A DNA stretch of 64,000 bases from DATBVX01 sp963724625 (GCA_963724625.1 CAVRVO010000013.1:186001-250000); one strand, 5' to 3'; positions 16,403-25,954 are shown, counted from the first letter of the stretch. Numbers and translations are program-made. Notes: a model not told the origin generated them from the letters alone.

Positions 16403-17938
16403 TTAGCCTGCCGATACTGGAACAAAAATCTGCGTATCGCCACGCTGGATCAGCAGTGCCACGTGCTTGTCCGACTTCTCGACGATCTTGCGCAGATCCT
16501 CGACGCTGCGAACCTCCTTGCCGTTTGCCGAAAGAATCACGTCACCTTCCTGGAGGCCAGCTTCGGCTGCAGCGCCGCTCACGGACTCGACGACCAGACC
16601 CTTGTGAATGTCGGATTCGCGTTGCTCTTCAGGCGTCAGCGGACGCACGCCGAGGCCGAGTCGGCCGCCTTGGGCGTCCGAGTCGTCTGAATTGTCGGCG
16701 AGCTGAGTTTCGGACAGCGTGCCGATGTGCACCTTGATGTCACGCGCCTGGTGATCGCGCCACACCTCGAGCTTTGCATCGGTGCCGGGCTCGAGTTCTG
16801 CAATGCGTGACGGCAACTCTGCGGAACTCTCGATCTGCTGGCCGTTAACGCCAAGGATCACATCACCCGGCTTCAGTCCGGCAGCACTTGCAGGGCCGCC
16901 ATTTTCGACCTTGGCGACCAGCGCACCCCGCGGTCTGTCGAGACCGAAAGTATCGGCGAGCGGCTGATTCACTTCCTGGATCATGACGCCCAGCTTGCCG
17001 CGGGTAACGTGACCATGCGTCTGCAGTTGCTGGCTCACGTTCATCGCGACATCGATCGGAATCGCGAATGACACTCCTTCGTAACCACCGGAGTTGGAGT
17101 AGATCTGCGAATTGATGCCCACCACTTCACCGTTGAGATCGAACAGCGGTCCGCCGGAGTTACCAGGATTGACCGCCACGTCGGTCTGCAGGAAAGGCAC
17201 GTAACCGCCACCCGGCAGCGTACGACCCTTGGCACTGACGATACCGGCGGTGACCGTGTTCTCGAAGCCGAACGGCGAACCGATGGCCACGACCCACTGG
17301 CCAACCTTTACATCGCCGGCACGCCCGAGGCGAACCGTCGGCAGGTTGCGCGCGTCAATCTTCAGTACCGCGATGTCACTGGCGGTGTCCTTGCCGAGTA
17401 CGCGGGCGGTGAATTCACGACGATCGGTCAGCTTGACGGTCACTTCCTTCGCATCGTTCACTACATGCGCGTTGGTGAGGACGATCCCATTCGCATCGAC
17501 GATGAATCCCGAGCCCTCGCCTCGCATGGGCATATCTCGGGGCTGTCGCGGCAAACTGCGAAAGAACTGCCGGAACGGATCGTCCGGACCAAGACCCGGC
17601 AAGTCGGGAATCTGCGGCCCGCCTGCCGTCTTGATGGTTCCCGTTACGCTGATGTTGACCACGGCCGGCCCGAAGCGATCAACCAGCGCGGTGAAGTCGG
17701 GAAGGGTACCGCGCACCAGGGGCTGCGACGCGGCGGCCGGCGCTGCCGGCGGCTCAGGCTCAGCCTGTGCGACCTGTATCGACGCCTGCGCCGTAGGCGT
17801 AGCGCTTGCTGCCGCGGGGTTTCCCTTTCCGAATGTCCAGCCCCCAATCAACAGGGCTACTCCAAGAATGCCGGCGACCAGGCCGCCCGTAATCCACGGC
17901 ATCGATCGTTTTGCTCCAACGTCGGGTTCCACACTCAT
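16403..17938 (-). CDS. DegP/HtrA-family periplasmic serine protease
   Basis: A 511-residue Do-type protease that degrades or refolds damaged envelope proteins. After an N-terminal membrane segment (WITGGLVAGILGVALLIGGW) and a Pro/Ala linker, the trypsin-like domain has His in LTNAHVV, Asp in SDIAVLKI and Ser in NPGNSGGPLF, then two PDZ domains. The anchor is probably uncleaved, which differs from E. coli DegP. The ATG at 17938 has a GAGGAG ribosome site. It lies 85 bp behind the histidine kinase gene of a minus-strand two-component operon, so it may be a target of that system, as degP is of CpxRA. Confidence 0.93.
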   Translation of the reverse strand: MSVEPDVGAKRSMPWITGGLVAGILGVALLIGGWTFGKGNPAAASATPTAQASIQVAQAEPEPPAAPAAASQPLVRGTLPDFTALVDRFGPAVVNISVTGTIKTAGGPQIPDLPGLGPDDPFRQFFRSLPRQPRDMPMRGEGSGFIVDANGIVLTNAHVVNDAKEVTVKLTDRREFTARVLGKDTASDIAVLKIDARNLPTVRLGRAGDVKVGQWVVAIGSPFGFENTVTAGIVSAKGRTLPGGGYVPFLQTDVAVNPGNSGGPLFDLNGEVVGINSQIYSNSGGYEGVSFAIPIDVAMNVSQQLQTHGHVTRGKLGVMIQEVNQPLADTFGLDRPRGALVAKVENGGPASAAGLKPGDVILGVNGQQIESSAELPSRIAELEPGTDAKLEVWRDHQARDIKVHIGTLSETQLADNSDDSDAQGGRLGLGVRPLTPEEQRESDIHKGLVVESVSGAAAEAGLQEGDVILSANGKEVRSVEDLRKIVEKSDKHVALLIQRGDTQIFVPVSAG

Positions 17939-18023
17939 GTACGACTCCTCACTACGAAATAGAACGATGCCGCAAGCGGCACTTGAAAGGCGGTCACGGT
18001 AAATGAGCCGGCTTAAGCAGGTC

Positions 18024-19358
18024 TTAAGACCGTCCCGGCGACGACGAGTTGAGGGCAAATTCAATAGTCACAACCAGGCCCCGATTGTCCGAACCTGAAC
18101 CGAGGCTGACTCGAGCCCCGTGCTGGCTGGCGATCGTTCGTACGATCGCGAGCCCCAAACCACTGCCCATGGCGGGCGTACCCGGAACACGATAGAAGCG
18201 ATCGAAGACCCGCTCGCGTTCGCTCGGAGCTATGCCGGGACCTGAATCAGTGACACGCAGGCGCACATGGCGTTCGTCCCTTTCCAGTGTGACGTCGACG
18301 ACTCCACCTTCCGGCGTGTGGCGAATGGCGTTGTCGACCAGGTTGCGGATCAGGGTGGCGAGCGCTTCCCGGTTGCCGCGGATGGATACCGAGTCCAGCC
18401 GGCCAATTCCAAGGTCGATGCGCCGGGCGTCAGCCATCGGCAGCGCTTCGACCACCACTTCACGCACGACTTCGTCCAAACGCAGTTCGACCGCCGGTTC
18501 CTGTTCGCCGGGTTCGACGCGGGCAAGCGCGAGGAGCTGCTCAACGAGTCGCGCTGCGCGCTGTAGACCGCCGCTCAGGCGCCCTCGTGCTTCGGCTCGC
18601 TCCGCCTCAGTGTGCGCAATATCGAGTGTTCCGAGCTGCAGACTGAGTGCAGTGAGCGGTGTTCGCAGTTCGTGCGCGGCGTCGGCAACGAACGCTCGAT
18701 CACGTTCGAGTACGCGAGCGAGGCGCGCCAGGAGGTCGTTCAGAGCCTCAACCAGGGGACGGACGTCGGAGGGCAAGCCTTGCACCGGCAAGGGTTCAAG
18801 TGCGGTCGGAGCACGGGTGCGAACCGTCCGCGCGAGACGCTCGAGCGGATCCAGGGAACGACGCACGACGATGGCGACAATGGCCGCGAGAACCGGGAGC
18901 AGCAACGCGAAAGGCAAAAGCGTGCGCAGCGCCAGGCGAGCTGCCTGTTGCTGGCGTACGCGCATGGGTTGCGCCACCTGGATCACGCCGCCGCGCGCGC
19001 GAATCCCGAACACCCGCCAGTCGCCTTCGCGAGTACTGACGGTCGAAATCCCGAGCGGCGTCAACCCCGGCAGGCTGACGTGCGGCTGAGATAGGTAGAC
19101 GCGAACGCCGTCGAAGCTCCACACCTGCACGACGAAGTCATAGCCAGCCTCGGCCGGCGTCAGCGCAGGCGCCGCTGCGTATTCGAATGCCTGGTCGCGG
19201 AGCGTCAGTGCTGTCTGGCGCAGCTGGTAGTCAAAAAACACGTCGGCTTCGGCGAGCGAATTCCTGTAGATGAGCCAGGCGCCGATCGCACCGGTGACTG
19301 CTACGGCGAGCAGGAGCCAGAGCGTGAGCCGCGCGCGAATCGAGGTCACGGTTGTCAC
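18024..19358 (-). CDS. Sensor histidine kinase, QseC/PmrB-like
   Basis: A 444-residue membrane kinase: first membrane helix (LTLWLLLAVAVTGAIGAWLI), a periplasmic domain of about 130 residues, second helix (LLPFALLLPVLAAIVAIVV), a HAMP-like segment, the phospho-acceptor histidine in VADAAHELRTPLTAL, N-box NLVDNAIRHTPEGG and G-boxes DSGPGI and GSGLGLAIV. The periplasmic part resembles the QseC/TctE 2CSK_N type. The GTG at 19358 overlaps the regulator's stop by four bases (GTGA), so the pair is coupled. degP follows. The signal sensed is unknown. Confidence 0.92.
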   Translation of the reverse strand: MTTVTSIRARLTLWLLLAVAVTGAIGAWLIYRNSLAEADVFFDYQLRQTALTLRDQAFEYAAAPALTPAEAGYDFVVQVWSFDGVRVYLSQPHVSLPGLTPLGISTVSTREGDWRVFGIRARGGVIQVAQPMRVRQQQAARLALRTLLPFALLLPVLAAIVAIVVRRSLDPLERLARTVRTRAPTALEPLPVQGLPSDVRPLVEALNDLLARLARVLERDRAFVADAAHELRTPLTALSLQLGTLDIAHTEAERAEARGRLSGGLQRAARLVEQLLALARVEPGEQEPAVELRLDEVVREVVVEALPMADARRIDLGIGRLDSVSIRGNREALATLIRNLVDNAIRHTPEGGVVDVTLERDERHVRLRVTDSGPGIAPSERERVFDRFYRVPGTPAMGSGLGLAIVRTIASQHGARVSLGSGSDNRGLVVTIEFALNSSSPGRS

Positions 19359-20020
19359 TGACTTTGGGTGCGTACGCGATAACCGAGGCCGCGCACCGTA
19401 TGGATGAAATCGGCGCCGAGCTTGCGGCGCAGCGCATGCACATGCACTTCGATGGCGTTGCTGTCGATCTCCTCCGACCATCCGTAAAGTCTCTCCTCGA
19501 GTTGCGCGCGCGACAGGATCGCGCCTGGGCGCTCCAGGAGGGTCGCGAGAATTGCGTACTCGCGAGCTGAGAGATTCACCTCACGACCATCGCGCGTGAT
19601 CCGATGCGTCGCCGGATCCAGGGTCAGTCCCAGATGCTCGATGAGTGGCTGGGCCCGCCCGCTGCGACGCCGACCGAGTGCACGAGCCCGCGCGGCGAGC
19701 TCCTCGAGCTCGAATGGTTTTACGAGATAATCGTCCGCGCCCGCGTCGAGGCCCAGGACGCGATCGGGCACGTCGCTTCGCGCAGTGAGAATGAGTACGG
19801 GGAGGGTATTTCCTGCGCGGCGCAATTCGCGCAGCACCTCGAGTCCGTCGCGACCGGGCAAGCCCAGATCGAGGACCAGCAGGTCATAGTCGGCGTCGCG
19901 TGCCGCGATCAAGGCAGTCTCAGCATCGCGCATCCAATCGACGGTGAATGCCAGAGCGCGCAGGCCGCGTTGCACGGCTTCCCCGATCATCGCGTCATCT
20001 TCAACCAGTAAGAGTCTCAC
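19355..20020 (-). CDS. OmpR-family response regulator, QseB/PmrA-like
   Basis: A 221-residue regulator. Receiver: acidic pocket LLLVEDDAMIGE, phospho-acceptor Asp in LLVLDLGLPGRDG, Thr in LILTARS and Lys in DDYLVKPFE. C-terminal winged helix of the OmpR/PhoB type with VHALRRKLG and TVRGLGYRV. The GTG at 20020 gives the usual short N-terminus; a longer frame upstream is not supported. Partner of the adjacent kinase; the three-gene order regulator-kinase-protease points to envelope stress. Confidence 0.93.
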   Translation of the reverse strand: MRLLLVEDDAMIGEAVQRGLRALAFTVDWMRDAETALIAARDADYDLLVLDLGLPGRDGLEVLRELRRAGNTLPVLILTARSDVPDRVLGLDAGADDYLVKPFELEELAARARALGRRRSGRAQPLIEHLGLTLDPATHRITRDGREVNLSAREYAILATLLERPGAILSRAQLEERLYGWSEEIDSNAIEVHVHALRRKLGADFIHTVRGLGYRVRTQSQ

Positions 20021-20112
20021 GGCGCAGGCGCCATCGGCAGCGTGCCACAAGGCAAGCAAATATAATGAGTGCCTCGCATTCGCTCGTCATCGCCAGACAC
20101 AGGAGAAACCAC

Positions 20113-21015
20113 GTGGAGCAGTTCCAAGACAAGGTCGCATTCATTACTGGCGGTGGCAGCGGAGTCGGGTTCGGTCAGGCCAGGGTTTTCTCTGCGGCCG
20201 GGGCGAAAATCGTGATAGCCGACATTCGCCAGGATCACCTGGATCAGGCGCTCGCCTATTTTCGAGGCAAGGGTGCCCCAGCGCACGCTATCAAGCTCGA
20301 CATCACGGATCGCGCCGCTTACGCGCGGGCTGCGGACGAGGCGGAAAGGATTTTCGGTCCGGTGCAGCTGCTGTTCAACACGGCTGGCGTGTCGATATTC
20401 GGACCGCTGGAAAAATCCACCTATGCCGACTACGACTGGATGATGGGTGTCAATTTCGGCGGGGTGGTAAACGGCGTCCAGACCTTCGTGCCTCGCATGA
20501 TCGAGTATGGCAAGGGCGGCCACATCGTGAATACGGCCTCCATGGGGGCTTTCATCGCGGGCGGCCCGGCCGGGATCTACTGCGCATCGAAGTTCGCGGT
20601 GCTGGGCCTGTCCGAGGCCCTGCGCACGGAACTGGCCAAGTTCGACATCGGGGTTTCGGTTTTGTGCCCGGCGAACGTGAGCACCAATATCGCCGAGTCG
20701 GTGCTGACGCGCCCGGCCCAGTTCAAGGACAGCGGCTATCGGGTCGACGATCAGGCGATCAATTCACTCAAGACCCTTTATGCAGCGGGCATGGATCCGG
20801 TCGAGCTGGCCGAGCATGTGCTTGCCGCAGTAAAGAGCAATGCGTTCTACATCATCCCGTATCCGGAAGTGCGCGAGCGACTCAAGGCGCATTTCGCCGG
20901 GGTGCTCGCAGCATTGCCACCGGAAGGCTCCGATGAGGAAGGTGTGGCCAGGCGCGCCGCCGCGATGGCGAAGTGGGTGCAGGAGCGCGAAGCGCACTTC
21001 AACAACGATAGATGA
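20113..21015 (+). CDS. Short-chain dehydrogenase/reductase
   Basis: A 300-residue classical SDR. Rossmann signature TGGGSGVGFGQ near residue 12, NTAGVS, catalytic Ser in NTASMGAF, and YCASK supplying Tyr and Lys. An acidic Asp (VIADIRQDH) after the second strand suggests NAD(H) preference. The GTG at 20113 has an AGGAG site 7 bases upstream; an ATG at 20064 is possible but adds an unsupported extension. Substrate unknown; neighbours with amidohydrolase, enoyl-CoA hydratase and hydroxybenzoate hydroxylase genes suggest catabolism of cyclic or aromatic compounds. Confidence 0.9.
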   Translation: MEQFQDKVAFITGGGSGVGFGQARVFSAAGAKIVIADIRQDHLDQALAYFRGKGAPAHAIKLDITDRAAYARAADEAERIFGPVQLLFNTAGVSIFGPLEKSTYADYDWMMGVNFGGVVNGVQTFVPRMIEYGKGGHIVNTASMGAFIAGGPAGIYCASKFAVLGLSEALRTELAKFDIGVSVLCPANVSTNIAESVLTRPAQFKDSGYRVDDQAINSLKTLYAAGMDPVELAEHVLAAVKSNAFYIIPYPEVRERLKAHFAGVLAALPPEGSDEEGVARRAAAMAKWVQEREAHFNNDR

Positions 21016-21019
21016 ATGC

Positions 21020-21886
21020 TCAGCCAGCGAGCTTGAGCAGCCGCACCGCGTTTTCCTTGAGAATGAGCGGTCGGACTTCCGGGCGGAACGCCGCGGTCTC
21101 GAAATCCTTCATCCAGCGATCCGGGGTAATGAGAGGGAAGTCGGATCCGAACAGCATCTTGTGCTTGAGCTGGGTGTTGGCGTATTGCACCAGCGAGGGT
21201 GAAAAGTATTTTGGCGACCAGCCTGACAAGTCGATGTACACATTCGGCTTGTGCAGGCACACCGACAACGCTTCGTCCTGCCAGGGCCACGAAGGGTGCG
21301 CGATGATGATCGTCATGTCCGGGAAGTCCACTGCGACATCATCCAGGTGGATCGGGTTGGAATACTTGAGTCGCAAACCCCCGCCGCCGCGCAGACCGGT
21401 GCCGATTCCGGAATGCCCGCTGTGGAAGATGGTTGGCAGGCCAGTTGCGGCGATCAGCTCGTAGAAGGGGTAGGCGATCCGATCGTTCGGGAAGAAACCT
21501 TGCGCGGTCGGATGGAACTTGAAGCCGCGCACGACTCCTTCGTCAATGAGCCGGCGCGCCTCGCGCAATCCTAGCTTGCCCTTGTGTGGATCGATGCTGG
21601 CAAATCCCAGCATGATGTCGGAATTCTTCGCCGCCGCTTCGAGCACTTCATCGTTGCTGATACGCCGGCGGCCCATCTCGAATTCCGCATCGACGCAGAA
21701 CATCACGAGGCCAATGCGCCGCTCGCGGTAGTAGGCCACGGTTTCCTCGATCGTCGGGCGGCGTTCGATCTTGAAGTAGCGCGCCGCCGCTTCGTCGAAC
21801 TCCTTGCCGTATTCGTCGTAGGGATCGCGGCACGACACTTCCGCGTGCGTATGGACGTCGATCGCTACCAGGTCTGCGATGTTCAC
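21020..21886 (-). CDS. Amidohydrolase 2 family (ACMSD-like) metal-dependent hydrolase
   Basis: A 288-residue TIM-barrel protein with the metal motif HxH in IDVHTHAE near residue 10, a histidine in TIFHSGHSG, IIAHPSWPW, and the catalytic aspartate in FGSDFPLI. Family members are decarboxylases or hydrolases of aromatic breakdown products (for example ACMSD, gamma-resorcylate decarboxylase). It converges with the SDR gene, the two stops being only 4 bases apart, and is divergent from the following FadJ-like cluster. The exact reaction cannot be assigned. Confidence 0.88.
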   Translation of the reverse strand: MNIADLVAIDVHTHAEVSCRDPYDEYGKEFDEAAARYFKIERRPTIEETVAYYRERRIGLVMFCVDAEFEMGRRRISNDEVLEAAAKNSDIMLGFASIDPHKGKLGLREARRLIDEGVVRGFKFHPTAQGFFPNDRIAYPFYELIAATGLPTIFHSGHSGIGTGLRGGGGLRLKYSNPIHLDDVAVDFPDMTIIIAHPSWPWQDEALSVCLHKPNVYIDLSGWSPKYFSPSLVQYANTQLKHKMLFGSDFPLITPDRWMKDFETAAFRPEVRPLILKENAVRLLKLAG

Positions 21887-21995
21887 TGCGGCCTCCCCGA
21901 AGATAGTTGAAAAGTATAACTACCCACGCTACACATGTCAGCGCAGGCCGGCCGCTCGACTGGCACGCGGGTCATGGCCACAAACGGGGATGATA

Positions 21996-22112
21996 ATGAG
22001 TGTGGAAGCGATGGTCTGGACCATCAGTGTCGCCTCCTGCCTCGCGGCGGCCATCTTTGCTTCGACTGTCCGGCACTATCGGCGTCACCACGCCGCGATG
22101 CACCCAGCTTGA
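21996..22112 (+). CDS. Possible small single-helix membrane protein
   Basis: A 38-residue frame (40 if started at the ATG 21990) reads MSVEAMVWTISVASCLAAAI then FASTVRHYRRHHAAMHPA: one hydrophobic helix followed by a basic, His-rich tail, as in small inner-membrane proteins. It ends 16 bp before the FadJ-like start, so it could be a leader or an operon partner. No family is recognised. Confidence 0.3.
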   Translation: MSVEAMVWTISVASCLAAAIFASTVRHYRRHHAAMHPA

Positions 22113-22128
22113 ACTCGGGAAACCGTCA

Positions 22129-24255
22129 ATGAACGCAGTAGTGTCTATCGAGCGCCGTGGCGCGATCGCAGTCGTCAACATCGACAATCCGCCGGTCAAC
22201 GCGATATCTGCAAAAGTGCGGGCAGGGCTCCTGGAAGCGTTCACCACTCTCGCGACCGATGCCCGAGTTCAAGGGGCTCTCATTGCTTGCAAGGGGCGCA
22301 CGTTTTGTGCCGGGGCCGACATCGCCGAGTTCGGTGCCGTCCCGCCGCCCACGTTTCGGGAAATATTTGCAGCCATCGAGGGTTTCCCACACCCCGTCTT
22401 GGCGGCGATTCATGGCACGGCCCTCGGAGCAGGTGTGGAGCTGGCACTGGCATGCCATTACCGATGCGCGGTGCGCGAGGCGAAGCTCGGTCTACCTGAG
22501 TTGACCCTCGGCCTGATTCCGGGAGCGGGGGGAACGCAGCGCCTGCCGCGCCTCGTGGGAGCGAAGGGTGCCCTCGAATTGATAATGAGTGCCGCACCCG
22601 TAGGCGCCGAAGCAGCCAGAAACATGGGACTGATCGACCGTGTGATCGAGGGCGACCTGCTGCCAGGGGCCCAGGGCTATCTCGAGGACTTGGTCACTTC
22701 GAAAGCGGGGCCTCGCCCAACGAGCCGGCGCGCAGTCGATTCCAGCGGTTTCGACGCAGCATTCGTGCAGAAGAGTCTCGCCGGCGCCGCCAAGCGCATG
22801 CGCGGACAACAAGCACCTCAGTGGGCGGCCGATGCCATCACTGCCGCCGTGCGCCTTTCATTCGACGAGGGCCTGAACAAGGAGGCGGAAATCGCCCGGG
22901 AGGCGGAGTTCTCGCAGGAGTCCCAGGCGCTTCGTCACCTGTTCTTTGCAGAACGCGCGGTGAGCCGGATACCAGGACTGCCCGACGCGGTCACTGCGCG
23001 ACCGATCAATCGCGTGGGGGTCATTGGCGGCGGCACCATGGGCGGCGGAATAGCCGTGGCCTGTGCGGACGCGGGCATTGCCGCACTGCTAATCGAGTCG
23101 GAGCCGGAACTGCTGGAACGGGGACTGGAGCGAATCCGCTCGACGATCGAAAGTGGGGTGGCCCGAGGCCGCATCACAAGCGCTCAAGCGCAGCAGCGCA
23201 TCAATCTCATCGAGTGCAGCGTCGACTTCTCGCGCCTGGCGGACATGGACCTGATTATCGAAGCCGTCTTTGAGGACCTGGCACTCAAGAAGCAGATTTT
23301 CCGTGAGCTCGGGCGGGTCGCGCGTCGTGACGCTGTGCTCGCCACCAATACTTCGACTCTCGATCTCAATGAAATTGCCCTCGAATCGGGGCGTCCGGAA
23401 GACGTCGTAGGACTGCACTTCTTCAGCCCAGCGAATGTCATGCGGCTGCTCGAGATCGTGCGCGGCTCGCGAACGTCGCCGCAGACTCTTGCCACTGCGG
23501 TAGCGATCGGCAAGAAGCTGCGTAAAGTCGGCGTCGTCGTTGGAGTGTGCTACGGATTTGCGGGCAATCGCATGATGCTGGAAGGTTACCTGCGGGAAGC
23601 GGATCAATTGCTCCTCGAAGGCGCAACTCCTGAGCAGGTCGATCGAGTACTGGAATCGTTTGGCTTCGCTATGGGCCCGTTCGCCATGAGCGACATGGCT
23701 GGCAACGATGTCGGCTTCAAGGCGCGTGAAACCGTCGGCATACGGGCGCACCGCGTATCGCCGTATCATGAATTGACCGACGAGCTCGCTCGCCTGGGCC
23801 GTCTCGGACAGAAAAGTGGCTCTGGCTTCTATCGCTATGAGCCTGGCGACCGCACACCGCATCTGGATCCAGAAGTCAGCGCAATTGCTGAACGGCTGGC
23901 GCGAAAGTTCGGCATTGCGCGCCGTGCTTCCATCGGCGATGACGAAATCGCGATGCGCTGTGTGTATCCACTCATCAATGAGGGTGCGCGGATCCTCGAA
24001 GAGGGGATCGCCGCACGTGCCAGTGATCTTGATGTCATCTGGACCACGGGCTACGGTTTTCCGCGCTTTCGGGGTGGCCCCATGTTCTATGCTGACACGC
24101 TCGGGCTGAGCGAAGTCTATGCACAGGTGGCTCGCTTCAACACCCTGTACGGAGACTACTGGAAGCCAGCGCCACTGCTCAAGCAGCTGGCAGAAACGAA
24201 TGGCAGTTTTGCAAAACGAGACGCAGCGATCACAGCGCAGGCGCGCGTCGCCTGA
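22129..24255 (+). CDS. Bifunctional enoyl-CoA hydratase / 3-hydroxyacyl-CoA dehydrogenase (FadJ/FadB-like)
   Basis: A 708-residue two-enzyme protein of beta-oxidation. Residues 1-190 are a crotonase domain with the oxyanion segments CAGADIAEFG and HGTALGAGVELALAC, and GLIPGAGGTQRLPR. From about residue 295 comes the NAD-binding domain with VIGGGTMGGGIAVA, then the 3-hydroxyacyl-CoA dehydrogenase C-terminal domains (GFAGNRMM, FAMSDMAGNDVG). It hydrates a trans-2-enoyl-CoA and oxidises the product to 3-ketoacyl-CoA. No thiolase gene is present in the window. It begins the plus-strand group that continues with marR and pobA-like genes. Confidence 0.92.
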   Translation: MNAVVSIERRGAIAVVNIDNPPVNAISAKVRAGLLEAFTTLATDARVQGALIACKGRTFCAGADIAEFGAVPPPTFREIFAAIEGFPHPVLAAIHGTALGAGVELALACHYRCAVREAKLGLPELTLGLIPGAGGTQRLPRLVGAKGALELIMSAAPVGAEAARNMGLIDRVIEGDLLPGAQGYLEDLVTSKAGPRPTSRRAVDSSGFDAAFVQKSLAGAAKRMRGQQAPQWAADAITAAVRLSFDEGLNKEAEIAREAEFSQESQALRHLFFAERAVSRIPGLPDAVTARPINRVGVIGGGTMGGGIAVACADAGIAALLIESEPELLERGLERIRSTIESGVARGRITSAQAQQRINLIECSVDFSRLADMDLIIEAVFEDLALKKQIFRELGRVARRDAVLATNTSTLDLNEIALESGRPEDVVGLHFFSPANVMRLLEIVRGSRTSPQTLATAVAIGKKLRKVGVVVGVCYGFAGNRMMLEGYLREADQLLLEGATPEQVDRVLESFGFAMGPFAMSDMAGNDVGFKARETVGIRAHRVSPYHELTDELARLGRLGQKSGSGFYRYEPGDRTPHLDPEVSAIAERLARKFGIARRASIGDDEIAMRCVYPLINEGARILEEGIAARASDLDVIWTTGYGFPRFRGGPMFYADTLGLSEVYAQVARFNTLYGDYWKPAPLLKQLAETNGSFAKRDAAITAQARVA

Positions 24256-24271
24256 GCGGCAGTTGCTGCCG

Positions 24272-24775
24272 ATGACGCAGCACGCCCGCGCTCCGTCGGC
24301 GCGGAGCAAGCGTTCCGCGGATCTGGTTGACGTGTCGGCGTTGACGACCCTGGTCGGCTTCGCGGTCCGCATCGCTCAGCTCCATGTGTACGATCATTTT
24401 CACCGCGAGCTGTGGCGGCGCCATCATGTGCATCCGGGCGCCTACTCGGCGCTGATGGTCATTCAGGGCAACCCCGGCATCCGACCGGGCGAGCTGGCGG
24501 CTGCACTCGTCGTCAAGCGGCCGAACATGACCAAGCTGCTCGACTCGCTCGAGCGTCGCGGCTGGATTGAACGGCAAACTCCGCAGCATGACGGTCGCGG
24601 CGTGTCGCTGGTCCTGACAGCCCGCGGGCATGCGCAAGGTCGAGCGCTTTGCGAGCGATGCCGCGCTGATGGACCGGGAAGCAAGCGACGGCCTGTCCAG
24701 GCGCGAGCGGACCACTTACTTGGGCTGCTGGACAAGCTATCGGCTGGGGTCAAGAGAGCGAAGGGACGCGAGTGA
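24272..24775 (+). CDS. MarR-family regulator (two compensating frame shifts near the end)
   Basis: A 167-residue frame with a MarR winged helix: GAYSALMVIQGNPGIRPGEL, KRPNMTKLLDSLERRGWIER and DGRGVSLVLTARG. After LTARGHA the frame becomes Cys/Arg-rich and unlike the family, whereas another frame from 24630 to about 24710 reads MRKVERFASDAALMDREASD and LSRRERT, the expected dimerisation helix; the first frame then resumes with LLGLLDKL. Two compensating indels near 24627 and 24712 therefore scramble about 28 residues of helix. Its stop overlaps the next start by four bases, and it probably controls the adjacent catabolic genes. Confidence 0.82.
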   Translation: MTQHARAPSARSKRSADLVDVSALTTLVGFAVRIAQLHVYDHFHRELWRRHHVHPGAYSALMVIQGNPGIRPGELAAALVVKRPNMTKLLDSLERRGWIERQTPQHDGRGVSLVLTARGHAQGRALCERCRADGPGSKRRPVQARADHLLGLLDKLSAGVKRAKGRE

Positions 24776-25954
24776 ACGTGCAGCGCACGCAGGTCGCAAT
24801 CATCGGCGCCGGCCCGGCCGGGCTCCTGCTCGGGCAGTTGCTGAGTCGAAACGGGATCGATTCGGTCGTGCTCGAAACGACGAGCAGGGCACACGTCGAA
24901 AGCCGCGTGAGGGCAGGGGTCCTGGAGCATCAGAGCGTCGATATCCTCGATAGCGCGGGCGTCGGCGAGCGGATGCGGCGCGAGGGCCTTCTGCATCACG
25001 GAATCGAGCTGCGCTTCCAGGGTAGCCGTCATCGCATCGACTTCGAGGCGCTCACTGGCAAGAGCGTGATGATCTACGGCCAGCACGAGGTCGTGAAAGA
25101 TCTAATTGCAGCGCGAGTGCAGGCCGACCTGCCCCTGGTGTTCGAAGCTGCCGATGTTCAGCTCAGTGATCTGCGTGGCAGGACGCCACGGGTGCAGTTT
25201 CGAGCCGCGGGCCGAACGCATCTGCTCGAATGCGACTTCGTTGCCGGCTGCGACGGGTTTCATGGTATTTCCCGCTCATACCTTCCCGCCTCCGGCGTGA
25301 ACGTATTCGAGCGCGTCTACCCGTTCGCCTGGCTCGGCATTCTTGCTGGTGCACCCCCAGCCTCCCAGGAGCTGATCTACGCATTGCACGACCACGGGTT
25401 TGCGCTGCTCAGCATGCGCTCGCCGACATTGAGCCGGCTGTACCTGCAATGTGCACCGGAAGAGAATCTCGACGAATGGCCCGATCAGCGGGTGTGGGAC
25501 GAACTGCAGCTGCGGCTCGAGACACGCGACGGATTCTCACTGACGACCGGACCCATTCAGCAGAAATCGGTCACCGCCATGCGCAGTTTTGTCGTCGAGC
25601 CGATGCAGTCCGGACGACTGTTCCTGGCAGGCGATGCCGCGCACATCGTGCCTCCGACCGGCGCCAAGGGCATGAACCTTGCGATCGCGGACGTCCACGT
25701 CCTCGCGCGCGCATTGACAAGCTACTTCAGGGACGGGAAGCGAAGAGCCACTGCAGCGCTACTCAGACGTGTGCCTGCAGCGGATCTGGAAGGTGCAACG
25801 TTTCTCGTGGTGGATGACGGCGCTATTGCACCGATTCGACACCGACAATGCGTTCGATCGACGACGACAGCTCGCCGAGCTCGAATACATCGCCTCGTCG
25901 CGCGCCGCGCAGCAGACGCTCGCGGAGAACTACGTCGGTCTGCCTCTCGAGTGA
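24772..25954 (+). CDS. pobA: 4-hydroxybenzoate 3-monooxygenase-like FAD hydroxylase (C-terminal frameshift)
   Basis: PobA converts 4-hydroxybenzoate to protocatechuate with NADPH, O2 and FAD. Seen: FAD motif VAIIGAGPAGLLLGQLLS, SRVRAGVLEHQSVDIL, the DG motif CDFVAGCDGFHGISR, and the second FAD motif LAGDAAHIVPPTGAKGMNLA. At about 25745 (GACGGGAAGCGAAG) the frame shifts by one base; the true C-terminus, PLQRYSDVCLQRIWKVQRFS to LAENYVGLPLE, continues in another frame to the TGA at 25952. Unshifted, the frame would run to 26016 with an alien tail. The GTG start overlaps the marR stop. The whole protein is recognisable, so the shift is recent or an error. Confidence 0.85.
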
